Assembly (NCBI RefSeq): GCF_000025725.1
Contig: NC_013943.1
Coordinates: 682,001 to 746,000 of the forward strand
DNA: 64,000 bases
Direction of reading: 5' to 3'
Source of the DNA: Denitrovibrio acetiphilus DSM 12809
GTDB lineage: Bacteria > Chrysiogenota > Deferribacteres > Deferribacterales > Geovibrionaceae
Shown: piece by piece, positions 9,960-18,411 of the stretch
Layout: every line of letters begins with the position of its first letter
How positions within the stretch are numbered: position 1 is the first letter of the stretch
Translations under genes and position numbers: made by a program
Notes under the pieces: model-generated
The model's database searches: none
Told to the model about the DNA's origin: nothing
The model's input: only the letters and a program-made list of their open reading frames with translations

Positions 9960-10661
9960 ATGGAGATTATTGATTTACAAAATGCTACAGCACTAAGAAC
10001 TGTTCTTTATAGAAATCTAACAAGATGGTATTCGAAAGAAATTGACCATAAGTGTCTATTAGAGATGAATTCAACTCTTGCAATGTTTGCAGATTACAAC
10101 AAAGGTCGAAACGATAATATGCTCGAAAAGGGCATTGAAATAATTAAAAATTTCACTGGTAAGCATAGTGATTTGACACTCTTGGTTGATGAACTTGCAC
10201 TAAAGTACACGACTATCTTCTTAAATGTATCTCCTAATGGTGTAGTCAAACATGTTCATCCTTATGAGTCTGTTTATTTGTCTCCAAATAAACTTGTTAT
10301 GCAAGATCAAAGAGATGAGGTTTTGGAGTTTTATGCTGAACAGCAGATGGGAGTAGCAGATAATTTTAAAGAACCTGAGGATCACATTGCTATAGAGCTC
10401 GCATTCCTCCAAGAGCTTAACAAACGTATTTGTAAAGAATTAGCAAACAATAATATGGATGATGCTCTCGATAAGTTTGAGGTACATAGTAAATTTATGC
10501 AGCAACATTTACTCAAGTGGGTGCATTTATTAGGAAGAGATTTGATCGCATCAGATCCTAATGGATTTTACGCCGGCCTAGCCAATATAACAATTGGTTT
10601 TGTTAAGGAAGATTACATGTATGTTGAAGAGGTAATGGATTATATTAAGACATGCAATTAG
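9960..10661 (+). CDS. TorD/DmsD-family molybdoenzyme chaperone
   Basis: Cytoplasmic all-helical chaperone of 233 residues that should bind the Tat signal of a molybdoenzyme until cofactor is loaded. Family signs are the PYESVYL segment near residue 100 and the EPEDHIAIELAFL motif (ExxDHxxxEL). It starts after AGAGGT. It follows the two radical SAM genes and runs directly into a remnant of a molybdoenzyme gene, with only nine bases between the stop and the remnant's first start-like codon. Confidence 0.88.
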   Translation: MEIIDLQNATALRTVLYRNLTRWYSKEIDHKCLLEMNSTLAMFADYNKGRNDNMLEKGIEIIKNFTGKHSDLTLLVDELALKYTTIFLNVSPNGVVKHVHPYESVYLSPNKLVMQDQRDEVLEFYAEQQMGVADNFKEPEDHIAIELAFLQELNKRICKELANNNMDDALDKFEVHSKFMQQHLLKWVHLLGRDLIASDPNGFYAGLANITIGFVKEDYMYVEEVMDYIKTCN

Positions 10662-10670
10662 ATTCTACAC

Positions 10671-11549
10671 TTGTCTAATATGGGGAACACAGCAGATGAT
10701 TGGCGAAGAGAAGCTGTAGAACCACTACTCTCAGGATATTTCCCGGATACAACATATGATGAGTGGAAAGAACTCGGAACTGTATCAATGGATGAAAGTC
10801 ATGGTATTACAGTAAATGCTGAAATGGCAGCCTTTAGAGCAGACCCTGATAATAATCCTCTCCTTACACCCTCGGGTAAATTTGAGATATATAATCAGGC
10901 AATGGTGGAAGACTATGAAGCCAGAGGATATGTCAATATTGACGGACGTTTTACCCTGACGGGAAATCTGCACGATGGAAGTAATGCAGGGCGATTTGTT
11001 TACCCTATACCAATGGTTATTCCTATGATGGAAGGCTTATTCGCCGAAGGAGCAACAGACCCACATCCAGACCCTCTAGAAAGAGATGATGCAGGATATA
11101 CGTTAGGTTTAAACGGATGGCATATTTATTATCGTTCACACTCAACACATAATAATAACGCTTATATTAATGAAGTGTTTAAGAAAAACTCTAAAGGGCA
11201 ACCTGCTTTTCTTGATCCGAATAGAGAGACAGGTGAAGCATGGGATGATAATGTTTATGAGCCTGTAGTAATAAACCCTTATGATGCGGAAGCTAACGGT
11301 ATAACGGATGGAGACAGAGTAGTGCTGGAAAATTCCAGAGGGAGCATTTATGCCTCAGCTACAATTTCACAGAGAGTACGTAAAGGCTGGCTTGCAATAG
11401 GACAAGGCGGCTGGGCTAATGGAGATAATGCAAATGGAACTCCTGACATAGGCGGCGCCATCAATGTATTAACAAAACTTTTGCCTACCCGTATATGCCA
11501 GGGTATGACTCTCGGTGCAGACACAAGAGTAAAAATAAGAAAAGCCTGA
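10671..11549 (+). pseudogene. C-terminal remnant of a second molybdopterin oxidoreductase catalytic subunit
   Basis: The open frame encodes about 292 residues matching only the last third of a DMSO-reductase-family subunit: LTPSGKFEIYNQ, a domain junction with NGWHIYYRSHSTHNN, and the dinucleotide-binding domain with EANGITDGDRVVLENSRG. The Tat signal, cluster-binding motif and Mo-binding centre are absent, so it cannot be a working enzyme alone. The frame is the same as the preceding chaperone, separated only by a TAG stop at 10659-10661. This suggests a deletion fused the chaperone region to the 3' end of the old gene. The ferredoxin partner gene downstream is intact. Confidence 0.85.
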
Positions 11550-11561
11550 TAGGAGTTTAAA

Positions 11562-12173
11562 ATGAGTTATGCATTTTACTATGACCAGAATAGATGTATG
11601 GGATGCAACACTTGTGTTGTTTCATGTAAAGACTGGAACAGTGTTAACCCCGGACCGGCAAGGTGGAGAAATCTCTCCACCAGAGAAAACGGCACATTTC
11701 CGAATGTAGCGATATACAACCTTGTGCTGTCCTGTAACCATTGCGAGAATCCCGCATGTACAGCAGCATGCCCTGTAGGTGCTATTTACAAGAGGGAAGA
11801 GGACGGCATAGTTATCGTGAACAGAGACCTCTGTCAGAACATTAAGGCGTGTGCCGTAGCCTGTCCTTTCGGTGCTCCGAATTTCGGAGATGATGATTCC
11901 GAGCCGATGCCGGAGGCCACATGGGCTGTCGACCACCCTATGCAGAAATGTACTTTCTGCTGGGATAGATGGGAGGAAGGCAAAAAACCATCCTGTGTGA
12001 GCTCCTGCCCGAACAGGGCGCTAGACGCAGGCACAGTGGAGGAGATAGAGGCAAAGTACCCATTGGCGGTTAAAACTGTTGTCGGATATCCGGATTCGAG
12101 TAAGGATTCCCAAGGGAATTCACTACCGAACGGCGATACTCTGCCATGTATATATTTTAACCCCAAGTCGTGA
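11562..12173 (+). CDS. Ferredoxin subunit of a second molybdoenzyme (NarH-like cluster pattern)
   Basis: Iron-sulfur protein of 203 residues with cysteine groups CMGCNTCVVSCK, CNHCENPACTAACP, CQNIKACAVACP and CTFCWDR...CVSSCP. In the third group the second cysteine is Ile (C-x5-C-x3-CP). This is the position where NarH-type subunits have Trp and hold a [3Fe-4S] cluster, so a 3Fe cluster is expected here. It starts after TAGGAGT, 12 bases from the truncated catalytic gene. It has higher GC than the radical SAM pair upstream. Without a full catalytic partner nearby its use is uncertain. Confidence 0.88.
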   Translation: MSYAFYYDQNRCMGCNTCVVSCKDWNSVNPGPARWRNLSTRENGTFPNVAIYNLVLSCNHCENPACTAACPVGAIYKREEDGIVIVNRDLCQNIKACAVACPFGAPNFGDDDSEPMPEATWAVDHPMQKCTFCWDRWEEGKKPSCVSSCPNRALDAGTVEEIEAKYPLAVKTVVGYPDSSKDSQGNSLPNGDTLPCIYFNPKS

Positions 12174-12181
12174 CATAGACG

Positions 12182-12214
12182 TGCCGGAGTCCGTTAAAAG
12201 CGGGCTCCGGCATT
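12182..12214 (+). terminator. Hairpin after the second ferredoxin subunit
   Basis: GCCGGAGTCCG and CGGGCTCCGGC form an 11-bp stem with one G-T pair around TTAAAAG, followed by ATTTT. It could end transcription or attenuate read-through into the next radical SAM gene, whose start lies 11 bases on. Confidence 0.65.
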
Positions 12215-12224
12215 TTAGGTGCTT

Positions 12225-13451
12225 ATGAACTATATAGATTTTCTCAGTCACCATACAACACGAAAGTCCGCTTTATTGAATATCCTGAACAGTTTCTCTC
12301 TGCCTGTAGGTGAAGATGAAAATACAGAATACAGCGGACTGATAAGCATATTAAATGAAAATCCGCTGGTGAAGATATGCAATGCAGGCAAAAGCATAAG
12401 GTACAACTATGTTTCAGAAGCCTGCGAACTTTGCCATAAAGGTGACAGGTCACACACCTTCATCACATCTCTGGAATGCTCCAGATACTGCTATTACTGT
12501 GCGAATCTGAATCAGGAAGAATCTGTTTTCCTACCTCTTAAAGAACAGTATGATGCCCGCGAAGACAGGCAGATGCTCCAGTCAGTAGGCATCACAGGCG
12601 GAGAACCTTTCCTTTTCAAAAAAGAAGTAACGGGTTTCGTGGGCTATGTGAAAGAGGATAACCCTGACTGCTACATTCGCATATATACATGCGGAGACTA
12701 TTTAGACAGCACACTTCTGCAGGAACTGCAGATGCTGGGGCTGGATGAGATAAGGATTTCGGTTAAGCCGGACGATGCTGTCAGTACTGCACTGGATAAG
12801 ATATCGCTTTGTGCTGAATATATCCCGCATGTTGTTGTGGAGATGCCTGTTTTTCCGGATGAAGAGGAATATATGCAAAACTTGCTTATAAGTTTGCAGG
12901 ATACCGGTGCAGCCGGCATTAATCTGCTGGAATTCCTCTTTCCTCTTAATAACGAGCAGGTATTTGCAGAGAAGGGCTACAGACTGAAGCATACGCCTTA
13001 TCATGTGATCTATAACTATGATTATCCGGGCGGTCTGCCAATTGCCGGAAGTGAGCTTTTGGCTTTGCGCCTTATTGAATTTGCCGCAGGAGAAAAACTC
13101 AACATAGGTGTTCACTACTGCGCATTGGAAAACAAATTCACCTCTCAGATATATTTTCAAAACAGTCGTATAAAACTTAGAAACTGGGAAATCATGGATC
13201 CTAATGATTTTTTTATTAAAACTCTGCGAGTGAAAATAGATGGCACAGATATAATCTCGGAGCTGGGTCTTAAAGAGAACGATTATTTTAAAGGATCAGA
13301 TTATGTAGATATACATCCTATGTTTCGAGAAAAGACTGGAGCGATTGAGATGACGTTAGTATATAGTGTTGCTGAAAATATTGAAAATAAAACTGTAATC
13401 AGAGAAGTGCACTATGGGGCACTGAAAGGAGTTTCACATGAACTGCAATAA
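12225..13451 (+). CDS. Radical SAM protein with CSRYCYYC motif
   Basis: Protein of 408 residues from the ATG at 12225 (AGG five bases upstream). The radical SAM motif is Cys85-x3-Cys89-x2-Cys92, with GITGGEPFL (122-130) as the SAM-binding GGEP. Two more cysteines (Cys67, Cys70) precede it as C-x2-C and could hold metal or another cluster. No cobalamin domain is seen. The gene overlaps the following TorD gene by 14 bases, so it is probably part of molybdoenzyme maturation or modification. The exact reaction is not recognisable. Confidence 0.82.
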   Translation: MNYIDFLSHHTTRKSALLNILNSFSLPVGEDENTEYSGLISILNENPLVKICNAGKSIRYNYVSEACELCHKGDRSHTFITSLECSRYCYYCANLNQEESVFLPLKEQYDAREDRQMLQSVGITGGEPFLFKKEVTGFVGYVKEDNPDCYIRIYTCGDYLDSTLLQELQMLGLDEIRISVKPDDAVSTALDKISLCAEYIPHVVVEMPVFPDEEEYMQNLLISLQDTGAAGINLLEFLFPLNNEQVFAEKGYRLKHTPYHVIYNYDYPGGLPIAGSELLALRLIEFAAGEKLNIGVHYCALENKFTSQIYFQNSRIKLRNWEIMDPNDFFIKTLRVKIDGTDIISELGLKENDYFKGSDYVDIHPMFREKTGAIEMTLVYSVAENIENKTVIREVHYGALKGVSHELQ

Positions 13452-14148
13452 AGATAAAAATATCATAAGTGGTGATGACGTCAAACCTGTTCTACAGGCC
13501 AGAAGCATTTTTTATAAACTGTTTTCTGACTTCTTCTACGATATTCTGGAAGACAATTCTTTGTTAGATCATTTGTTTGCTAGTTTGAATACGCTGGAGC
13601 AAATGCTGGCAATGAGGTGTGATGACCCTGTGCTTGAAGACGCCTTTCAAGTAATACGTGAAGAATTGAGTAACAGAAATGAGATTGAACATAAGCTTGC
13701 CAGGGAATATACTTCTTCCTTTTTATTGGGAGGGTACTCTGTAAATCTCAGTGCTTCTCCATACTTTTCTCCAACAGGAACAATGTATCAGGAAGAGCGT
13801 AGTGAAGTGAAAAATATTTATATTTCTTCAGGGCTAAAACTGAATACAAATAAAAAGATCCCTGAAGATCATCTGGCTTTAGAACTGTATTACATGCACT
13901 ATATGGCGAATAGGGATATGAGTGTGATTGATGATAAATCTAAATTAATTAATTCCTTTAGGAGCCAGGCTGATTTTATGGAGAATAACGTTTATCCGTT
14001 AGTGTATGCAGTTACAAAAGCCTCTGAAAAGAAAAGAAATACAGGGTTTTATATGAGCTTGCTTATAATACTGAAAGAATTTGTGAAGCAGGATACTGAA
14101 ACTGTTAACTGTCTTATCTCAGATGAGGAGGAGCTATGTTTGGACTAG
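13438..14148 (+). CDS. TorD-family molybdoenzyme chaperone, second copy
   Basis: Helical chaperone of 236 residues. Family signs are YFSPTGTMYQEERSEV near residue 104 and KIPEDHLALELYYMH (ExDHxxxEL motif). It starts inside the end of the radical SAM gene, and its own last 13 bases overlap the tatA-like start. This tight packing implies translational coupling. It presumably serves the second, now truncated molybdoenzyme or the intact one upstream. Confidence 0.87.
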   Translation: MNCNKDKNIISGDDVKPVLQARSIFYKLFSDFFYDILEDNSLLDHLFASLNTLEQMLAMRCDDPVLEDAFQVIREELSNRNEIEHKLAREYTSSFLLGGYSVNLSASPYFSPTGTMYQEERSEVKNIYISSGLKLNTNKKIPEDHLALELYYMHYMANRDMSVIDDKSKLINSFRSQADFMENNVYPLVYAVTKASEKKRNTGFYMSLLIILKEFVKQDTETVNCLISDEEELCLD

Positions 14149-14285
14149 GGCACGCTGAATTATTGATAATAGCTTTGCTTTTATTTGTTCTGTTTGGTTA
14201 TAAAAAACTTCCGATGTTAGGAGAGAACCTTGCAAAGGCACTAAAGAGCTTTAAAACTGGTGTTATAGATACTGACGAGAAGTAA
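14136..14285 (+). CDS. tatA: TatA-like twin-arginine translocase subunit (49 residues)
   Basis: A very short gene read directly from the sequence. It begins MFGLGHAELLIIALLLFVLF, a single membrane helix with the Phe-Gly/Glu-Leu pattern of TatA. The hinge GYKKLPMLGENLAKALKSFK then gives the amphipathic helix with the Phe-Gly-x-Lys-Lys-Leu-Pro signature. The acidic tail is only nine residues. GAGGAG precedes the ATG, and the start lies inside the TorD gene. A TatA dedicated to a molybdoenzyme cluster would support export of the folded reductase. Confidence 0.88.
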   Translation: MFGLGHAELLIIALLLFVLFGYKKLPMLGENLAKALKSFKTGVIDTDEK

Positions 14286-14297
14286 GGTGATTAAGGT

Positions 14298-15290
14298 ATG
14301 ATTGGCATAAAAATCGATCCTGAAAAGTTACAATGTGGAATAACTGTCAGGCCCCAGAGTTGCGTGAGAATGTATTACAAAAATGCATCATGTAATTTAT
14401 GTGTGGAACTTTGCCCGGAAAATGCTGTGAAAGTAGGTATGCCTGGGACAAAAGTACTCGTTAACCCTTCAAAGTGCTCAAGTTGTGAGATATGTGTAGG
14501 TGCATGCCCTTACGGCGTTTTTACTGTTTCAGGTACTAATGACTATATTCGCTGTGTCAATTTGCTAGAGAGTACCTATGACCAGGGGCTCAAGCTCGCT
14601 TGTGGAAAAAGCGCAACTAAAGACGCTGTAAAGATTGAGTGCTTAGGATCCTTAAATAGTGTACTTCTTCTATTTCTCTTAACTTCAGGAGTTAAGAAAA
14701 TAGAGCTTGATATGAAACCGTGCGTTGATTGTGAAATTTCTGAATACATGCATAAAATCCTTAATAAAGAGCTTGAAATTACAAGAAATATGCTTAGGTC
14801 TGTAGCTGCAGGTTATAAAGAATATGTAATAGAAAATGCCATGCTCATAATGTTAGAAAACGATATATTTCAGAAAGCTCAGAAAACGGAAATTTCATGT
14901 AGTAGGCGTGGTTTCTTTAATCACATGAAGAAAAACGTATTAAAAAATATGTCAGCTATTACTGAGATAATTGAGTCAGCCCCAGTGGAGAGAGTTGTTA
15001 TTACTGACAAAAAACCTGTTAATAATAGAAAGCATATTGCAAATATAATTTATGATCGTCTGGTGTCATTAAATAAAAACATACCTATGGTTGCTGGGTT
15101 TCCAATTGGTAAGATATTCGTGAATAACACTGACTGTACTCAATGTCGAGTTTGCGAAAAACTATGTCCCACTGGATCAATATTAATAGATGATGGAGCT
15201 TTTAAACATAATGTCTATAAATGCATCGGATGTGGAGTCTGTGTTGATTTGTGTAGTCGTAACTGTATTAAGTTGCCACCAGAGAAGTAG
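14298..15290 (+). CDS. Polyferredoxin-like 4Fe-4S protein
   Basis: Soluble iron-sulfur protein of 330 residues. The N-terminal part has CNLCVELCP and CSSCEICVGACP; the C-terminal part has CTQCRVCEKLCP and CIGCGVCVDLCSRNC. About 200 residues separate the pairs; they hold scattered cysteines (CGK, CLG, CVDC) and no clear fold signature. An internal SCSRRGFF string resembles a Tat motif but lies mid-protein. It is the last gene of the respiratory cluster, after tatA, and probably passes electrons or assists cofactor assembly. Specific partner unknown. Confidence 0.8.
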   Translation: MIGIKIDPEKLQCGITVRPQSCVRMYYKNASCNLCVELCPENAVKVGMPGTKVLVNPSKCSSCEICVGACPYGVFTVSGTNDYIRCVNLLESTYDQGLKLACGKSATKDAVKIECLGSLNSVLLLFLLTSGVKKIELDMKPCVDCEISEYMHKILNKELEITRNMLRSVAAGYKEYVIENAMLIMLENDIFQKAQKTEISCSRRGFFNHMKKNVLKNMSAITEIIESAPVERVVITDKKPVNNRKHIANIIYDRLVSLNKNIPMVAGFPIGKIFVNNTDCTQCRVCEKLCPTGSILIDDGAFKHNVYKCIGCGVCVDLCSRNCIKLPPEK

Positions 15291-15402
15291 CAAATATGTG
15301 AGAACCTAACTATGTAATGGCATTAGAACAGGCAAGGCTACATTGTCAGCTAAATGGGCACTGATTTGGGCTCTCAGAAATTTGCGACGTTTATAAGGTT
15401 TT
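15291..15402. other. Short intergenic stretch before the IS256-family element
   Basis: No gene or terminator is clear. It holds AATTTGCGA at 15379-15387, which pairs with TCGCAAATT in the IS end, so a snap-back structure is possible. The 8-bp target copy AAGGTTTT is at 15395-15402. Confidence 0.4.
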
Positions 15403-16765
15403 GGTACCGTCAAGATAGTTTCGCAAATTCCCTTTTGCCGTTTGGTAGCTTTCAACTAGCCAGCAACTGAATCCATCTCTATATCTCCGGCTTCAGTAAA
15501 ATATTTCATACTCATATAACGTTTAGTTCCCCACTGGGTTCCAGCTACATGACGCAGCCTGGCACAAACAAGCATCAAAGCCGAGTTTCCGTCAGGAAAT
15601 GTACCTACCACACGAGTCCGACGCCGTATCTCCCTATTCAACCGCTCAATCACATTATTAGTACGAATCTTAAGCCAGTGAGCATAGGGGAAAGTCATGT
15701 AAGTCAGAGTCTCCTCGATACTGTCTTCAACTTTTTTAGCGGCTTCCCTTAGCTTCATATCACGAAGTTTCTGTGCAACAGCCTGCGCTTTCTCAAGGGC
15801 AGCTTCTTTGCTCTCCTGGGCGTGTATTGCTTTAAGCATTGCTGCCACAGCTCTCACCTTGGTTCTCGGTGTTACAGAAAATACATTTCTGTAAAAGTGA
15901 ACCGTACAGCGCTGGTACTTGGCATCCGGATAGACTTCGCTGACAGCATCAACAAGCCCCAAACACTTGTCTCCTATAAAAAGCTGAACACCCTTCAAAC
16001 CTCGTTCTTTAAGATCACAGAGAAAGTTCTTCCAGCTCTCTTTATCCTCTTTCATACCCTCTGATGCGCCGATCACTTCACGATAGCCTTCTTCATTTAC
16101 AGCTATAGCTACAAGCACAGCAACGTTCTCATATGAACCACCCCAGTTGCGCTTGAGATATATGCCATCAAGATAAACATAGGGATAGCTGCACTTCAGT
16201 CTCCTGTTGCGCCAATCATCTATGTGAACATAAACCTTCTTGTTAAGCTCACTGATGGTGCTCGGAGATACTTTAGTACCCCACAACGCCTCTGTTATAT
16301 CTTCTACTCGGCGAACTGATACGCCGGCAAGATACATCTCTATAAGAGCTTCTTCTACTGAGCTCTCACGGCGGCGATAGCGTTCAATAATGGCTGTTTC
16401 GAAAGTTACTCCCTTAAGCTTGGGAACTTTCAGTTTAACATCACCTGAGCTTGTCAAAAGATTCCGTTCATAGTGACCTGAACGATAACCGTTACGGTTC
16501 TCAGTACGTTCATATTTAGCGGCGTTTGTCAAAGCCTGGGCTTCCTGTTCAAGCAGGTTATTAAGTGTTTCTTCTACACTGTTGCGGACAAGTTCCTGTA
16601 ACTCGCCCTTTATGGCACCTTCGTTCAGGTGTATAATCTTCTCATCGGACATGGCCTTTGCCTCCTTTGGTGAATTTGTCTGGTAACGTATTCTACCAAA
16701 ACGGCGGCGGCCTTGTCCGTTTATAAAGCCGCTATCATAATTTGCGAAACTTATCGTACCTTATC
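15403..16765 (-). mobile_element. IS256-family insertion sequence, copy A
   Basis: A complete element of 1363 bp. The ends carry GTTTCGCAAATT (15418-15429) and its inverse AATTTGCGAAAC (16739-16750) as the core of a 27-bp imperfect inverted repeat. An exact 8-bp duplication AAGGTTTT flanks it at 15395-15402 and 16766-16773, the size expected for the IS256 family. Confidence 0.85.
15456..16652 (-). CDS. IS256/Mutator-family transposase
   Basis: DDE transposase of 398 residues. Mutator signs are YVYLDGIYLKRNWGG (first Asp), LFIGDKCLGLVDAVSEVYPDAKYQRCTVHFYRNV (second Asp and the CTVHFYRN box) and NVIERLNREIRRRTRVVGTFP (Glu region). It starts after AAAGGAGG. It is full length for the family and shows no break, so it may be active. 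Confidence 0.95.
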   Translation of the reverse strand: MSDEKIIHLNEGAIKGELQELVRNSVEETLNNLLEQEAQALTNAAKYERTENRNGYRSGHYERNLLTSSGDVKLKVPKLKGVTFETAIIERYRRRESSVEEALIEMYLAGVSVRRVEDITEALWGTKVSPSTISELNKKVYVHIDDWRNRRLKCSYPYVYLDGIYLKRNWGGSYENVAVLVAIAVNEEGYREVIGASEGMKEDKESWKNFLCDLKERGLKGVQLFIGDKCLGLVDAVSEVYPDAKYQRCTVHFYRNVFSVTPRTKVRAVAAMLKAIHAQESKEAALEKAQAVAQKLRDMKLREAAKKVEDSIEETLTYMTFPYAHWLKIRTNNVIERLNREIRRRTRVVGTFPDGNSALMLVCARLRHVAGTQWGTKRYMSMKYFTEAGDIEMDSVAG

Positions 16766-16773
16766 AAGGTTTT

Positions 16774-17000
16774 TATAGTTAAATATAAAAACAATATGGG
16801 AAATGGGGCGGTGGGAATCGAATTGAAATTTTACCTTTTGTATCAGTTATTTATAGTTAACGTCTGTGATAAGTAGTGACGTAAAGTGATAACAGTAAAA
16901 GGCTTTTCATTTTCATTCGTAAACCCTTTGGAACCCTTGTTTTATAGGTCTTTTTGGCAAAAAATACGAAAATTCTACGAAAAATTTGCTACCCTCGGTT
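16774..17000. other. Gene-free stretch between two insertion sequences
   Basis: AT-rich. It includes a tRNA-end-like string (GGGAATCGAA near 16815 and ACCTTTTG near 16834) that could be a decayed attachment site but is too gapped to claim. No coding frame is supported. Confidence 0.3.
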
Positions 17001-17105
17001 TTACCGGATATTCGGCAACTCTTTCGCAACTTCAATATACCACTTTGCATTCGCTTTGAGTAGAGAAATCAGTTCTGTGGCAAAATCCGACTCATGACCT
17101 GAAAG
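17001..17105 (-). pseudogene. 3' fragment of an unknown gene cut by an IS3-family element
   Basis: Read on the minus strand, an open frame enters from the IS boundary and ends at a TAA (17001-17003): ...ESDFATELISLLKANAKWYI and on to a Pro-Asn-Ile-Arg end. It looks like the real C-terminus of a helical protein, but the rest of the gene is not on the other side of the IS. The parent family is not recognised. Confidence 0.5.
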
Positions 17106-18411
17106 TATAGTGGACCGACGAATTGAGACAGTCAGAGTAGATTTCTAAGTGTTTTTTGGCATAAAATACTAAGAGAAATCGGAGGTCCACATGAGTAAGA
17201 AGAGACGGCAGTTTTCTGCCGAGCAGAAGACTAAGATCGTGCTTGAAGTCCTTCAGAGTGATTCGACTCTGAATCAGATTGCCAGCAAATATGAAATATC
17301 CCCCAACGTGATCCAGAACTGGAAGAAACAGTTTCTTGAGAACGCTTCTATCGCTATGGAGCCTTCTAAAGTCGTTAAAGAATATAAAGCTGAAATAGAT
17401 GAGAAAGATAAAGAAATAGAAGTTCTGCATAAAGCTCTCGGTAAAGCGACCATTGAGCTGGAGTTTGTGCAAAAAAAGCTCGTCAGCTTGGGCTCATCAA
17501 ATAAGAGTCTTGTGGAACCTGAGCTGGAAGACATTAATATCGCAAGGCAGTGTGCCCTTTTAGAAGTAAACAGAAGCACATTTTACTATAAGCATATCGA
17601 TCGCAGCTTTGAGAATGATCTCTTAAAGCGTCGTATGAGCGAGTTATATACGGAGCACTCAGAGCTTGGTTATCGTATGATCTACCATCAGATGAAAGAC
17701 GAAGGATTCAAGGTCGGCAAGAATAAAGTGCTGAAGCTCATGCAAGAACTTGGTATCAAGTCTATTCACCCTAAGAAGAAAAAGCTCACCTCTATAAAGA
17801 GCATTGAGCATGAGACATACCCATATCTGCTTTCAGCTTTACGCAATGATAAGAAGCAGGTTGTTGCCGAGCACGCCAATCAGGTATGGAGCGGCGATAT
17901 AACGTATGTGCCGACAGCTGGAGGGTTCATGTATCTGGCTGCTATTATCGACTGGCACAGCAAGGCTATCCTTGCCTGGAAGCTTTCAAACACTATGGAT
18001 ACATCGCTTGTATGTGATGTTCTTGAAGAAGCTATTTATAAACACGGTACTCCTGAGATCTTCAATTCAGATCAGGGCAGTCAGTACACCTCTTATCGTC
18101 ATACAGAGATGCTCAAGAAGCATAATATAAAGATTTCTATGAACGGCACGGGACGTTCTATCGACAACATCGCCATTGAGAGATTTTTCCGTACTTTGAA
18201 GTACGATGATATATATGTCAGAGACTACAGAAGCGTTACTGAATTAAGAGCCGGTATCGGCAGATATATGGATTATTACAACAACGAAAGACTACATTCT
18301 GCTTTGGGTTACAAGAGACCTATGGATGTGCATATGAATCAGGTGAGAATAGCGGCATAGAAACACATTAAGAAATCAACTTATGATGTCTTGACAAGGG
18401 GTGGCACTATA
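17106..18411 (+). mobile_element. IS3-family insertion sequence
   Basis: The element carries one transposase gene. Inverted TATAGTG (17106-17112) and CACTATA (18405-18411) mark the ends, with weaker matching inward (AATTGAGACA versus TGTCAAGACA). A TATA on each side may be a 4-bp target copy. The flanks belong to different genes on opposite strands, so sequence was probably lost next to the element. Confidence 0.75.
17191..18360 (+). CDS. IS3-family transposase, OrfA and OrfB in one frame
   Basis: 389 residues. Residues 1-95 are the OrfA-like helix-turn-helix (RRQFSAEQKTKIVLEVLQ, NQIASKYEISPNVIQNWKKQ) with a coiled coil. The rest is the OrfB integrase core: VWSGDITYVPT (Asp), FNSDQGSQYTS (Asp) and RFFRTLKYDDIY (Glu), then YNNERLHSALGY. 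Most IS3 elements need a frameshift between OrfA and OrfB; here the two are fused in frame. AATCGGAGG precedes the ATG. Confidence 0.94.
   Translation: MSKKRRQFSAEQKTKIVLEVLQSDSTLNQIASKYEISPNVIQNWKKQFLENASIAMEPSKVVKEYKAEIDEKDKEIEVLHKALGKATIELEFVQKKLVSLGSSNKSLVEPELEDINIARQCALLEVNRSTFYYKHIDRSFENDLLKRRMSELYTEHSELGYRMIYHQMKDEGFKVGKNKVLKLMQELGIKSIHPKKKKLTSIKSIEHETYPYLLSALRNDKKQVVAEHANQVWSGDITYVPTAGGFMYLAAIIDWHSKAILAWKLSNTMDTSLVCDVLEEAIYKHGTPEIFNSDQGSQYTSYRHTEMLKKHNIKISMNGTGRSIDNIAIERFFRTLKYDDIYVRDYRSVTELRAGIGRYMDYYNNERLHSALGYKRPMDVHMNQVRIAA

Noticed and set aside
10659-10670. TAG between chaperone and molybdoenzyme remnant as a recoded (read-through) codon
   Set aside because: Shared frame has a one-in-three chance, no recoding signal is visible, and the remnant lacks catalytic parts, so deletion is simpler.
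14880-14960. Internal SCSRRGFF in the polyferredoxin as a Tat signal
   Set aside because: It lies near residue 200, not at the N-terminus, and no hydrophobic stretch follows.
15379-15429. AATTTGCGA...TCGCAAATT snap-back as a regulatory hairpin
   Set aside because: One arm is in the flank and the other in the IS end; the target duplication places the border between them, so pairing is probably chance.
16805-16845. A third tRNA-Arg-like end that could mark the left border of an older island
   Set aside because: GGGAATCGAA and ACCTTTTG match only with gaps and the stems do not pair; too weak to call.
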